Source: Candidatus Krumholzibacteriia bacterium
GTDB lineage: Bacteria > Krumholzibacteriota > Krumholzibacteriia > JAJRXK01
DNA: 52,589 nt
Reading direction: 5' to 3'
NCBI GenBank assembly: GCA_035268685.1
Contig: DATFKK010000104.1
Location: 1 to 52,589, forward strand
The notes under the pieces are model-generated. The model was not told the DNA's origin, ran no database searches, and saw nothing but the letters and a program-made list of their open reading frames with translations. The position numbers were made by a program, and so were the translations under genes. Numbering within the stretch: the stretch's first letter is position 1; every line of letters begins with the position of its first letter. Below are positions 30,250 through 38,696 of this stretch, one piece after another.

Positions 30250-31170
30250 TCACAGGTCGCCCGGCGCAGGACCGGTGGCGTGTCTACGGTAGTCCGCCCA
30301 CGCCCGGGCCAGCGCCCGCCAACCGCGCCAGCCGTCACCTCCGAGCAGGGCCGGCCTCCACAGCCGGAGCCACAGGATCGCCACCGACCACGGGGACGGC
30401 GAGCCGGGTGGTCCGTGCCGTCGCACCAGTGTGAGCCGACTGCGCAGGTTGTAGTAGAGGAACGCCGGGCTGGCCACGCGCGTGGTCGCCGAGACCTTGT
30501 GCACGAGCCTCGACTCCGGCGCGACCCCGACGCGATAGCCTGCTTCCTCCGCCCGCAGGCAGAGATCGACGTCCTCGCAGAAGTGGAAGTAGCTCGTGTC
30601 GAGCCTCCCCACGCGCTCGAGGACCTCGCGCCGCAGCAACATGGTGCACCCGGTGATGTAGTAGTGGCGGGTGCCGTGGGTTCCGAGCGTCTCCGGATCG
30701 ACCGGACGCTGGACGTGCCGCACCCAACCCGTGGCCACGTCGAACCGACCGCCCCCGAACGCCCAGAGGCGCTGGGGATCGTGTGCGTAGGCGATCGCCG
30801 CCCCGACCACACCCAGTGACGGATCCGCCTCGGCACGCTCGACCATGGGCTCGACGAACCCGGGCTCGACCTCGGTGTCGTTGTTCAGCAGGAGGACGTA
30901 GTCCGCACCGTGGTCCAGGGCGCGGTCGATCCCCGCGTTGTTGCCGCCGGCGAACCCCAGGTTCGCGCCCGTCTGCAGGATCTCCACGGCGGGGAAGGTT
31001 TCCCGGATCGCGGCCTCCGACCCGTCTTCGCTGCCGTTGTCGACCACGAGCAGTTCGAGTTCGGGGTAGGTACACACCGAGAGCGATCGGAGGCAGGCGA
31101 GGGTGTCGTCGCGTCCGTTCCAGTTGAGGACCACGACGACGACCCGGGGTGACGGAGCATCTGTCGGCAT
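30250..31170 (-). CDS. Family 2 glycosyltransferase
   Basis: 306 residues with a GT-A fold: VVVVLNWNGRDDTLACLRSL at the start, VVDNGSEDGSE, NLGFAGGNNAGI, the DxD-type NNDTEVEP metal site, and FHFCEDVDLCLRAEEAGYRV with the likely catalytic acid (ED). This is the pattern of rhamnosyltransferase-like GT2 enzymes that build surface polysaccharides. No transmembrane segment is clear. An AGGA lies before the ATG at 31170. It heads the operon that continues into the unknown exported protein and the two-component system. Confidence 0.92.
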   Translation of the reverse strand: MPTDAPSPRVVVVVLNWNGRDDTLACLRSLSVCTYPELELLVVDNGSEDGSEAAIRETFPAVEILQTGANLGFAGGNNAGIDRALDHGADYVLLLNNDTEVEPGFVEPMVERAEADPSLGVVGAAIAYAHDPQRLWAFGGGRFDVATGWVRHVQRPVDPETLGTHGTRHYYITGCTMLLRREVLERVGRLDTSYFHFCEDVDLCLRAEEAGYRVGVAPESRLVHKVSATTRVASPAFLYYNLRSRLTLVRRHGPPGSPSPWSVAILWLRLWRPALLGGDGWRGWRALARAWADYRRHATGPAPGDL

Positions 31171-31185
31171 GCACGTCCTGTCGCG

Positions 31186-31214
31186 TTGCGCGGGGCGTTG
31201 GGACGACGTAAGCT
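31186..31214 (+). promoter_or_regulatory. Promoter candidate giving a leaderless DUF1684 mRNA
   Basis: TTGCGC (31186-31191) and TAAGCT (31209-31214) are 17 bp apart, and the ATG begins only 8 bases after the -10 box. Transcription would start at or next to the start codon. Confidence 0.5.
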
Positions 31215-31221
31215 ACGCCGC

Positions 31222-31887
31222 ATGAACACCTTCCAGCAAGCATGCAGACGAAGCGCCGGGATCCTCCTCCTGTTCCTGCTGACCGCTTGTGGAGACGGGA
31301 TGCCTCCCGACCTGTGTCAGGTGGCGCCGCTCGACGATCGCGACGCCTACGTGCAGGAGATCGAGCGGGCGCGGGCCGAACGGGAACGGAGTTTCCGGAC
31401 ACAGTCCTGGAGTCCGGTTCCCGAGGCACTGCGCGCCGACTGGCAGGGTCTGCAGTACTACCCCGTCGACCCCTCGCTCCGGGTGCAGGGTCCCTTGATC
31501 CGGGTGGTCAACGGGCGGCGCTTCGACATCGTCACCACGTCGGGAGAGCTCCGCCCCTGCCACGAGATCGGCTACTTCCTGGTCGACCTCGGTGCCGGTC
31601 CCGAGAAACTGCCGGTGTACGAGTTGCTCGACCAGCGGTCGCGCGAGGAGAACATGTTCGTTCCCTTCGCCGACGCCACCACCGGGACGGAGACCTATCC
31701 GGCCGGACGCTACCTCGAGGTCGAGCCCGTCGAACGCGGCCTGTACCTGCTGGACTTCAACACGGTCTACAATCCGTCGTGTGCCTACGGAGGCTCGTTC
31801 CAGTGCCCGGTGGCTCCCGACGAGAGTCACCTGCGCGCGGCGGTTCGTGTCGGCGAACGGGGCTGGTCGGAAGCGGCTGCGGAGTAG
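31222..31887 (+). CDS. DUF1684 lipoprotein
   Basis: 221 residues with a lipobox (FLLTACGDG, Cys23), so membrane-anchored outside the cytoplasm. The body carries the DUF1684 hallmarks: PVYELLDQRS, MFVPFADATTGTETYPAGRY, LLDFNTVYNPSCAYGGSFQCP and a closing LRAAVRVGER. The biochemical role of DUF1684 is not known to me. There is no Shine-Dalgarno sequence before the ATG, which fits a leaderless transcript. It converges with the next gene; only 2 bases separate the two stop codons. Confidence 0.88.
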   Translation: MNTFQQACRRSAGILLLFLLTACGDGMPPDLCQVAPLDDRDAYVQEIERARAERERSFRTQSWSPVPEALRADWQGLQYYPVDPSLRVQGPLIRVVNGRRFDIVTTSGELRPCHEIGYFLVDLGAGPEKLPVYELLDQRSREENMFVPFADATTGTETYPAGRYLEVEPVERGLYLLDFNTVYNPSCAYGGSFQCPVAPDESHLRAAVRVGERGWSEAAAE

Positions 31888-31889
31888 CT

Positions 31890-33767
31890 TCAGGCCGAGC
31901 CCAGGCTCCGCACGTCGCGGCGGGGGAAGTGCGCGCGCAGGCTCGCTGCCGCCGGACCGTCGATCTCCAGACGGACGCGCTCGCCGTCGGGCTGTGCCCG
32001 GAGTTCGACGTGACTCGTCGTGGTCGCCTCGTCGTCCGACGGTTGTGCGATCAGACGGGCCATGAGCCGGAGAGCGACTCCACGCGGCACGGCCTGGGCC
32101 GCGAGCGACGCGGGGAAGTGCACCGACGCCTCCATCCGGTTGTTCCGCCGCAGGGTCTCGAGCGCGAGCAGGTCGCGCCCGAAGGCCATCTCGTCCTCGA
32201 GAGCCACCTGGCGCGAGCGGTCCGCCTTCACGTGCGCCGCCGCGCGGTCGAGGGTCCGGAGGATCCGAGCCCCCGCCTCGGCGTCGCGTTCGCCGACGCG
32301 GGCCGCGGCGGTGAGCACCTCGGACTGCCAACCGCTCGAGAGTGTATCGACGGGATCGGGCCAACTGCGTCGCGGTCGCGATCCACCGGCCGGTCGCGTT
32401 CGTCCGACGGCGACCGGCGGCACCGGGGGCGTCTCGGACGCGGCGGCCTGCCCACTCCCGGAGGCCTCGATCGGGCGTGCGTCGGTCCGGCGGAACGCGG
32501 CGATGGCACCCGCCAGCAACGGAGCGATCGACCGGAGCAGACGACGCTCACCGTCGAAGTAGGGCAACAGATCGCGACGGTCGCCCAGCAGCAGGGTGCC
32601 CTGCCGTTCGCCGCCCACCAGCAACGGCACCCGCACCTGCACCGGCTCCTGACCTTCACCGGCGTGGCCCACGGCCACCCGCACCCCGCGCGCCCGCAGC
32701 GCCTGGGCGACGTCGGCGCAGGTCGCCTCGACCAACTCGGCCAGACCTCGGCCCTCGGCCATGCGCGTGGCGAAGCGGTCGCGCAGCTCGACCGCGCTCG
32801 TCCGCCGCGCGAAGAGAACCCGTTCGGCGGCCGCGGAAACCGATCGTGCCGCCCACGGCGCGACAGCCACCGCGCCCATGAGGATCGAGATGCGCAGCAC
32901 GCTCAGACCCAGGCCACCGAGCTCGGGCATCAGCAGCGCCACGCGGTGGAACGTCCAGTAGGCTGCCAGCACGACGGCGAGCCATGTGCTCACTCTGAGC
33001 ACGCCCAGGACGAATCGATCCATGAACGAGAACTCGTAGCGGACGAGCGCCAGGAACACGACCACGGGAACGCTGTGGAGGTGGACCAACGGAAGCAGGA
33101 CTTCCTGGGTCACGCGTGGACGTCCGTCGTGCCAGAGAGCGATCAGCCCGAGCGTCAACCCGAGACTGGTCAGGAGGACAGCCCGACCTCCCACCGGAAC
33201 GGCGAGGTGCTCCTGCCCGGGACGCGCCGGGAAGAGCACGAAGCAGAGGACCCACAGGAAGGTCCCGAACAGGTAGGGCGAGATCGGTCCGATCGAGGAC
33301 CGCAGGCCCTCGACGACCGCGGACACGCCGCCGGCGTCGACCAGGTAGACCAGCCCCCCGGCGATCACCAGGACATAGGCGGCCGGCACCATCGTCTGCG
33401 CGTTGGCGTGGAGCTGATGCGTGATCCAGGCCCGCAATCCCCTGCGTTCGCGCCGGAAGCGGCGCTCGAAGGTCGCGAGCATCTGGAAGAAGATGGCCAG
33501 GACCAGCAGGTTTGCCGCGAGCTGCGCAGCGGGGATCGCGACCTGCGTCCGCGTGTCGAAATGGAAGTGATCGATGGCGATTCCGAACTCGACGGCCTGG
33601 ATCGCGAGCGAAACGGCCAGCAGACCGTTCGCCGCCGCGAAGATCTGCGCTTCGCGACCGCGCTCACGCACCAGGGTCCAGAAACCCAGGACGACGTGCA
33701 GAACGATCGCGAAGAGGAAGACGAGCGCCATTCCCAGGTGGAGATCGCGCGTCAGGTCCGAAATCAT
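31890..33767 (-). CDS. Degenerate LytS-like membrane sensor (probable pseudo-histidine-kinase)
   Basis: 625 residues. The N-terminal half has about nine transmembrane segments, as in 7TM-type sensors. A GAF-like region follows (about 365-450: VRVAVGHAGEGQEPVQVRVPLLVGGERQ, of which VQVRVPLLVGGERQ is the core). The last 160 residues align in outline with LytS/HisKA-type kinases: a dimerisation helix (SEVLTAAARVGERDAEAGAR) and DEMAFGRDLLALETLRRNNR. The phosphoacceptor motif NPHFLFN is missing, there is no N-box Asn and no G-box. It therefore should not autophosphorylate. No Shine-Dalgarno precedes the ATG, but a TAGACT box sits 6 bases before it. Confidence 0.7.
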   Translation of the reverse strand: MISDLTRDLHLGMALVFLFAIVLHVVLGFWTLVRERGREAQIFAAANGLLAVSLAIQAVEFGIAIDHFHFDTRTQVAIPAAQLAANLLVLAIFFQMLATFERRFRRERRGLRAWITHQLHANAQTMVPAAYVLVIAGGLVYLVDAGGVSAVVEGLRSSIGPISPYLFGTFLWVLCFVLFPARPGQEHLAVPVGGRAVLLTSLGLTLGLIALWHDGRPRVTQEVLLPLVHLHSVPVVVFLALVRYEFSFMDRFVLGVLRVSTWLAVVLAAYWTFHRVALLMPELGGLGLSVLRISILMGAVAVAPWAARSVSAAAERVLFARRTSAVELRDRFATRMAEGRGLAELVEATCADVAQALRARGVRVAVGHAGEGQEPVQVRVPLLVGGERQGTLLLGDRRDLLPYFDGERRLLRSIAPLLAGAIAAFRRTDARPIEASGSGQAAASETPPVPPVAVGRTRPAGGSRPRRSWPDPVDTLSSGWQSEVLTAAARVGERDAEAGARILRTLDRAAAHVKADRSRQVALEDEMAFGRDLLALETLRRNNRMEASVHFPASLAAQAVPRGVALRLMARLIAQPSDDEATTTSHVELRAQPDGERVRLEIDGPAAASLRAHFPRRDVRSLGSA

Positions 33768-33773
33768 GCCGGT

Positions 33774-33779
33774 AGTCTA
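33774..33779 (-). promoter_or_regulatory. -10 box for a probable leaderless transcript
   Basis: TAGACT on the minus strand ends 6 bases before the ATG at 33767. No good -35 hexamer is visible at 16-18 bp. The distance and the lack of a ribosome binding site suggest transcription starts at the ATG. Confidence 0.35.
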
Positions 33780-33841
33780 GCACAGGACGACGGCGAGCCG
33801 GAGGATGGCTCGTGACTCCGCGAGAAGTCGACCGTACCGGG

Positions 33842-34333
33842 TCAGGCCTCCGCGGCGCGGCGCCGGCGCGAGGTCATGCGCTGTTCCTCGGCCCGGAGCG
33901 TCTCGAGCACCACCGATAGACTCTCGGTCAGGTTCATGAGCCGCTCGTCGTCGAGGGTCTCGACCTGCCGCTCGAAGAACTCGCGCCCCTCGGGCTCGAG
34001 CTGCTGCACGGTGCGGTGTCCCTCGGGCGTGGCCATGACCCGGAACGAGCGACGGTCCTGCGGTTCGGGCTGTCGGGTGACGAGCCCCTTCTTCTCGAGG
34101 CGCAGGATCATGCCGGTCATGTTCTGCTTGCTGACGCAGAGCTGACGGCAGAGTTCGGTGGGAGTCAGCCCGCGCTCACCGACCTGCGACAACAGGCCGA
34201 GCGTGAGCCATTGGGCCGACGTGATGTCCGCCTGGCGCGCGAGTGCCCCCCCGCGACGGTCGAGAAGGTTCGCCACGCGCAGGGTGTCGAGCAGGGCCCG
34301 GCGGGCCAGGGTCGCACGGTCGAGGTTCTGCAT
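33842..34333 (-). CDS. MarR-family transcriptional regulator
   Basis: 163-residue winged-helix regulator. It shows the MarR order: N-terminal dimerisation helix, ITSAQWLTLGLLSQVGERG, the recognition helix LTPTELCRQLCVSKQNMTGMI, and the wing RLEKKGLVTRQPEPQDRRSFRV (core LVTRQPEPQDRRSF). Such proteins usually repress their own gene and a neighbour on binding a small phenolic or oxidant. Two Cys (LCRQLCVS) near the recognition helix could be redox-sensitive, which is speculation. The ATG at 34333 follows GGAGG. Transcribed alone from a promoter candidate just upstream. Confidence 0.92.
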   Translation of the reverse strand: MQNLDRATLARRALLDTLRVANLLDRRGGALARQADITSAQWLTLGLLSQVGERGLTPTELCRQLCVSKQNMTGMILRLEKKGLVTRQPEPQDRRSFRVMATPEGHRTVQQLEPEGREFFERQVETLDDERLMNLTESLSVVLETLRAEEQRMTSRRRRAAEA

Positions 34334-34379
34334 TGTGGGTCCTCCGCTCACGGACGATCAACGCCTTGCTGCGGCCGTC

Positions 34380-34408
34380 AAAATAGGGATGATCTTGGGG
34401 GACAGCAA
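34380..34408 (-). promoter_or_regulatory. Candidate promoter of the marR gene
   Basis: On the minus strand TTGCTG (34408-34403) and TATTTT (34385-34380) are 17 bp apart in a locally AT-rich stretch, 46 bp before the start codon. Confidence 0.45.
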
Positions 34409-34455
34409 CAGGAACGGGGGCCCCGGATCGGGAGCGACGCGAAAGCCCGGTGAAC

Positions 34456-34821
34456 TCACGTCTCCTCGTCGCCGAAATAGCTCGCCTCGACCGTCGTCTC
34501 GATCCCGCCGCGCACGAAGAACTCGGCCTCGATGGTCATCTCGCGCGGATGCACCGCCCCCACCAGGTCGTCGAGGATCCGGTTCGTCACGTCCTCGTGG
34601 AACGCCCCGACGTCCCGGTAGCTCCACACGTACAGCTTCAGCGACTTCAGTTCGACGCACTTCGCATCGGGCACGTAGCGGATGTGCAGGTTCGCGAAGT
34701 CGGGCTGTCCGGTCTTCGGGCACAGACACGTGAACTCGGGAATCTCGAAGCGGATCTCGTAGTCGCGCCCCGGACGGGGGTTGTCGAAGGTCTCGAGCGT
34801 GCGACCCGGCGTGGTGGACAT
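34456..34821 (-). CDS. queF: NADPH-dependent preQ0 reductase QueF
   Basis: Reduces 7-cyano-7-deazaguanine to preQ1 in queuosine synthesis. The 121-residue short (unimodular) form has the nucleophile Cys34 in [14 protein letters not shown], Asp41, the QueF motif [14 protein letters not shown], and His75-Glu76 (AFHED). This matches the B. subtilis type enzyme. No preQ1 riboswitch was recognised upstream. GAGGAA lies 10 bases before the ATG. No other queuosine gene is in the window. Confidence 0.96.
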   Translation of the reverse strand: MSTTPGRTLETFDNPRPGRDYEIRFEIPEFTCLCPKTGQPDFANLHIRYVPDAKCVELKSLKLYVWSYRDVGAFHEDVTNRILDDLVGAVHPREMTIEAEFFVRGGIETTVEASYFGDEET

Positions 34822-34920
34822 CGACGGTGTTCCTCGGACAAGGAGGGGGATCCCGCAGTGCCGCGGAAGAGTACGCCCGACTCCGCCGGGCGGCAAACCG
34901 GGGAGCACCCCATGACCCCG

Positions 34921-34962
34921 GACGCGAAACGGGAGCTCCCCGGTGGGAGCTCCCGTCGCGTC
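34921..34962 (-). terminator. Strong terminator after the porin-like gene at 34995
   Basis: ACGGGAGCTCCC pairs with GGGAGCTCCCGT (12 bp, 4-nt loop), and a further 6 bp (GACGCG/CGCGTC) extends the stem past a two-A bulge. It lies 32 bases beyond the porin-like stop codon. Confidence 0.75.
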
Positions 34963-34994
34963 GGTCCGGAGACCGTTGTCGTGCGTTCGTCGGA

Positions 34995-36209
34995 CTAGTT
35001 CAGGCCGACGGTGGCGCCGAGGTACCAGACCAGCGGGTCGTTGTTCCCGAGCGACAGCGTCTTGCCCAGGTTCTCCTTCACGAGCTGGAAGTCGATCCGG
35101 ACGTTCTCCGTCGGCTGAGCGAACAGACCGGCCGACCAGTCGTAGTCGAAGTCACCGCTGGAGGAGTCGACCGGCTCCCCGTCGTTGGTCTGGCCGTCGA
35201 GATCCTCGGTGCTGCTCCGCTCGTACTGACCGGTGACCGCACCCATGATCCCGAAGTGGTCGGAGATCTTCTCCCACGCGGCGACGCGCACACCGGGGAT
35301 CATGAACGTGGTGTTCGTGACCTCGGAGTCACCGGGCTCGGTCTTCAGGTTGAAGTACGACCCGACGAACTCGACCGACGTCTGACCGTCGACCTCGTTC
35401 TTCAGGAAGCGACCGGCGTTGGCCAGGAAGCCGAAGGCGCTCTCGTCGGTGTTGTCGTTCGGGCCACCGCTACCGAACACGAAGCTACCCTGGTAGATGT
35501 ACAATTCGGTGTCGTAGCGGGCGTTCAGGCTGAAGTTCAGGAAGTCGCCCTCGACCGACTGCACTTCACCACCGGCGAGACTCTCGTCGGTCTCGCTCTG
35601 CAGGGTCAGCTCGGTCGAGACATGCAGACCGTTGCCATTGCCCCAGCTCGCCTGCAGACCGTAACCGTAAGCGCTATCTTCGACCGTCTGGTCGTTGTCC
35701 GCGCCTGCGGCATCGTTCGTGTTGGTCTCCGCGGCCCACAGGACGTTGACCGCCCAGGCACCGCTCGTCAGCGGCTTGGCGATACCGACGTTGATCCAGG
35801 GGTTGTCCAGCGCGTTCAGGTTGTCCGCAGCATCCCCGAACATGCTCGGCATGAAGAAATCGCCCGCGCGATTCCCACCCCAAAGGAAGTTGGCAGCCTG
35901 ACCACCGAGGTCGGTCCGACCGACCTGCATGTTCAGCCAGAGTTCGTCGTAGGCTTCCCACCAGACGCGGGCACGGCCACCGTCGTCTGCATCACCCACG
36001 AGCGACTGCGAAACGAGTTCGGCGCCGGAGCCGTTGTACACGGCCAGGTGCGGCCAGGCGTTCAGGAGAGCCGTGGTGTTGTTGAGCGTGGTCCCGCGCA
36101 TGCTCGAGTGCGCGGCTTCCGACCCGATGGTCGCGTCGTTGGCGTTGGCCAGGGTCGGCATCGCGACGATGGCCACGATGGCCAGCGTGCGCCAGAAAGC
36201 GGACTTCAT
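34995..36209 (-). CDS. Outer-membrane beta-barrel protein (porin-like)
   Basis: 404 residues with a signal peptide ([17 protein letters not shown]). The mature protein is acidic, low in Lys, and made of alternating strand-like segments such as [45 protein letters not shown] (core) and [12 protein letters not shown] at the C-terminus. Base composition is slightly less GC-rich than the neighbours, with many Asn codons, which suggests high expression or different history. The promoter (TTGACA) and strong terminator also point to an abundant protein. Family and substrate not identified. Confidence 0.75.
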   Translation of the reverse strand: MKSAFWRTLAIVAIVAMPTLANANDATIGSEAAHSSMRGTTLNNTTALLNAWPHLAVYNGSGAELVSQSLVGDADDGGRARVWWEAYDELWLNMQVGRTDLGGQAANFLWGGNRAGDFFMPSMFGDAADNLNALDNPWINVGIAKPLTSGAWAVNVLWAAETNTNDAAGADNDQTVEDSAYGYGLQASWGNGNGLHVSTELTLQSETDESLAGGEVQSVEGDFLNFSLNARYDTELYIYQGSFVFGSGGPNDNTDESAFGFLANAGRFLKNEVDGQTSVEFVGSYFNLKTEPGDSEVTNTTFMIPGVRVAAWEKISDHFGIMGAVTGQYERSSTEDLDGQTNDGEPVDSSSGDFDYDWSAGLFAQPTENVRIDFQLVKENLGKTLSLGNNDPLVWYLGATVGLN

Positions 36210-36360
36210 TGAGCCTGCTCCTTGGTTGATCACCTCGATGCGTCACCGGGTCCGACGGGCGGTCGCTTCCCTCGTTCCGACCGCTTCTTCGCCGGCGACA
36301 TGACCAGGTCGGGACAACGCGCCGAGCGCCGAGAGCCCTTTCCGGTCGTTCAAGCGCGAC

Positions 36361-36388
36361 ACGGTAGTACGAGTGGGGTGGGTGTCAA
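36361..36388 (-). promoter_or_regulatory. Promoter candidate for the porin-like gene
   Basis: A perfect TTGACA (36388-36383 on the minus strand) is followed after 16 bp by TACCGT (36366-36361). The leader would be about 145 nt. Confidence 0.55.
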
Positions 36389-36429
36389 TGCGTTTTCGGA
36401 TCGTCTCCCCAGGAATCTGCACAAAATCG

Positions 36430-36458
36430 TTGATCAGATCCTTACCAACACCGATTAT
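36430..36458 (+). promoter_or_regulatory. Promoter candidate for the GT-C/TPR gene
   Basis: TTGATC (36430-36435) and GATTAT (36453-36458) with a 17-bp spacer lie about 100 bp before the start at 36557. The intergenic region 36210-36556 holds this promoter and the divergent porin promoter, and nothing else that I can see. Confidence 0.4.
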
Positions 36459-36556
36459 GGGAGATTGTTGCGAGAAACCGTCCGCCTCTTCCCGAGCCCG
36501 GTCCGCGACGACTCCCCCCGTCCGGTCGACCCCCGCCGGGTCCCGTTCGCCCGACC

Positions 36557-38680
36557 ATGACGCCCAAGGGACGGCCTTCACGCACCGAAGTGATCGGGGT
36601 CCTGGCCCTGGCCACCGCCGCATTGGCCCTGCGTTTCGTGCATCTGGATTGGAGCCTCCCGGCGATCGAGGAGGAGGCCCTTCCCACGAAGAAGGCCTTC
36701 GGAATGTGGGGCTGGGAGACGGGAACCTTCCAGCTGGACCCCGAGACCGCGGGCTGGCCCTCCCTCTCGTTCTACGTCCACCTCCTGTGGCAATTCGTCT
36801 ATTACGGGTGGGGGCGACTGACCGGCGACTTCGCCGGCCCGCTCGATTTCTGGGTCTCGCAACAGCTGGATCCCACGCCCCTGATGCTGTGGTCGCGCGG
36901 CCTGAGTGCCGTCGTGTCGACGGTGCCGGTGGTCGTGGCCTGGTTCTGGGCACGGCGCTTCGGGCTGAGCGCACCGGGCGCGGCGCTGGCCGCTCTGCTC
37001 GTGGGCATCAGCCCCGTCATGGTTCGCCACGCGCAGATGATCGAGCCCGACGCGCTGGTCACCATGCTCGCCGCCCTGGCGATGCTCGCGTTGCCACGTG
37101 TGCTCACCCGCGGCTCCACGCGCGACTACGTGGTGGTCGCGATCCTGGCCGGACTCGGTGCCGCGAGCAAGTACACGCCCGTTCTGCTGTGCGTGAGCAT
37201 CTACGTCCTGCATCTCGTGCGCCTGCGACGTGAAGGGCGATCGCTCGCCGCCCTCGGCCTCGACGACGCGCGGCTGGGATGGGCGGCCCTGGCCAGCGTG
37301 CTCACCTTCTGCGTGGCCAGCCCCTACACCTTCGCGAACCTCGAGGTGCTTCGGCGCGATCTCGCCTATCAGCTCATGCACATGAGCGCCGGCCACTTCG
37401 GTCACGCCGAGCAGGGGGTGGGCTACATCCACTACCTCACGCGCGTCCTCCCACGCGCGCTGGGCTGGCCGGCGTTCGCGTTGTCGATCGCCGGACTCGT
37501 CGTCATGACCCGACGTCGCGGCACCGAAGACATCGCGTGGCTGGCGGCCTTCGTGCCGTACTTCCTGGTGATGGGATCGCTGAGCACGCAGTTCGATCGT
37601 TACATGCTGCCGTTGGTGCTGCCGTTGGCGGTGTCGGCGGCGGTCGCGCTCCGTGCTGCCGTCGAACGCTGGCCCCGGACCACCGAACACCCCGTGCCGG
37701 CGATCGCAGTCGTCGCCGTGCTCCTCCTCGCGTGGCCGGCGCAGGGTGTCGGACGTTTCCTCGAGGCCCAGGGGCGGACCAGTACCCAACAGGCAGCGGC
37801 CGACTGGTTCGCGGCCCAGGCCGGACCCGACACCACCACCGTCGTCACCGAACGATACGGCCCGCATCTGCTCGAAGATCCCAGAACGACCGACGACTAC
37901 CAGCCGATCTTCGAACGACTCGACGAGGACCAGGCGCAACGCCTCTTCGACCGTCCCTTCTTCGTCTACCAGCTCCTGCCCATGTACTCGGCGCGGGTAC
38001 ACCTGACCGCCTACTACTACGACCTGCGTCACTTCCTGGCCTACGACTACGTGGTCACCTCGGGTGCGGTCCGGCGGCGCTACGAGGGCGAGCCCGAACG
38101 CTTCCCGCGGCAGGTCGAGTTCTACCGTGACCTGAGGAAGTACATGGAGGTGGCGGCCGACTTCGCGCCCGGCGACGACCATCGCGGTCCCCGCGTCACC
38201 CTGCACCGCTGGACGGAGCAGGGCCGGCGCCAGCTGATCCGTGAACACGGTCGGCCGGACGCCTCGCACTACCGCGCGTGGACCGAGCGCGTGCACGCGC
38301 CCGACTTCCTGGCGTTCGCCGAACAGGTGGCGGTGCACGCCGAGCGCGAGGAACGTCATCGGCAGGCGATGACCTACTACCGCATCCTCGGCGAGACGTC
38401 CGAGCCCGACCTGCGTCCGTACTGGATCGAGCGTGCGGGGATCGCCGCCGTGAATGCCGACGACCTCCGCCGAGCCACGACCCTCTTCCGGGCGCTGCTC
38501 GAACGCGATCCCGGCAACGTGGTCGCCCTGGGCAATCTCGGCTTCGTGGCCGAACGCACGGGCCGGTCGGACGAGGCCCGTACCTGGTACCGCCGCTGCA
38601 TCGAGGCCGACACCGAGGGAACGGCTTCGCGCTGGGCCCGTCGTCGTCTGGAGGCGATGGACGGCGGAGATCGCCGCTGA
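36557..38680 (+). CDS. GT-C-type membrane glycosyltransferase (GT39/PMT-like) with C-terminal TPR
   Basis: 707 residues. About ten transmembrane segments fill residues 10-410. Acidic residues in the first periplasmic loop (IEEEALPTKKAFGMWGWETG) sit where GT-C enzymes hold catalytic acids, and HAQMIEPDALVTMLA and SKYTPVLLCVSIYVLHL match the helical core of dolichyl-phosphate-mannose-mannosyltransferase relatives. Residues about 610-690 form one or two TPR units (IERAGIAAVNADDLRRATTL, GNLGFVAERTGRSDEARTWY), an uncommon addition. It probably moves a sugar from a polyprenyl-phosphate carrier to a periplasmic acceptor. Start ATG 36557 lacks a strong Shine-Dalgarno. Confidence 0.75.
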   Translation: MTPKGRPSRTEVIGVLALATAALALRFVHLDWSLPAIEEEALPTKKAFGMWGWETGTFQLDPETAGWPSLSFYVHLLWQFVYYGWGRLTGDFAGPLDFWVSQQLDPTPLMLWSRGLSAVVSTVPVVVAWFWARRFGLSAPGAALAALLVGISPVMVRHAQMIEPDALVTMLAALAMLALPRVLTRGSTRDYVVVAILAGLGAASKYTPVLLCVSIYVLHLVRLRREGRSLAALGLDDARLGWAALASVLTFCVASPYTFANLEVLRRDLAYQLMHMSAGHFGHAEQGVGYIHYLTRVLPRALGWPAFALSIAGLVVMTRRRGTEDIAWLAAFVPYFLVMGSLSTQFDRYMLPLVLPLAVSAAVALRAAVERWPRTTEHPVPAIAVVAVLLLAWPAQGVGRFLEAQGRTSTQQAAADWFAAQAGPDTTTVVTERYGPHLLEDPRTTDDYQPIFERLDEDQAQRLFDRPFFVYQLLPMYSARVHLTAYYYDLRHFLAYDYVVTSGAVRRRYEGEPERFPRQVEFYRDLRKYMEVAADFAPGDDHRGPRVTLHRWTEQGRRQLIREHGRPDASHYRAWTERVHAPDFLAFAEQVAVHAEREERHRQAMTYYRILGETSEPDLRPYWIERAGIAAVNADDLRRATTLFRALLERDPGNVVALGNLGFVAERTGRSDEARTWYRRCIEADTEGTASRWARRRLEAMDGGDRR

Positions 38681-38696
38681 GCTCCGACCTCGTCGC

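Noticed and set aside
34822-34994. preQ1 riboswitch in front of queF
   Set aside because: No preQ1-I or preQ1-II aptamer pattern is visible; the segment holds the porin terminator and a normal ribosome binding site.
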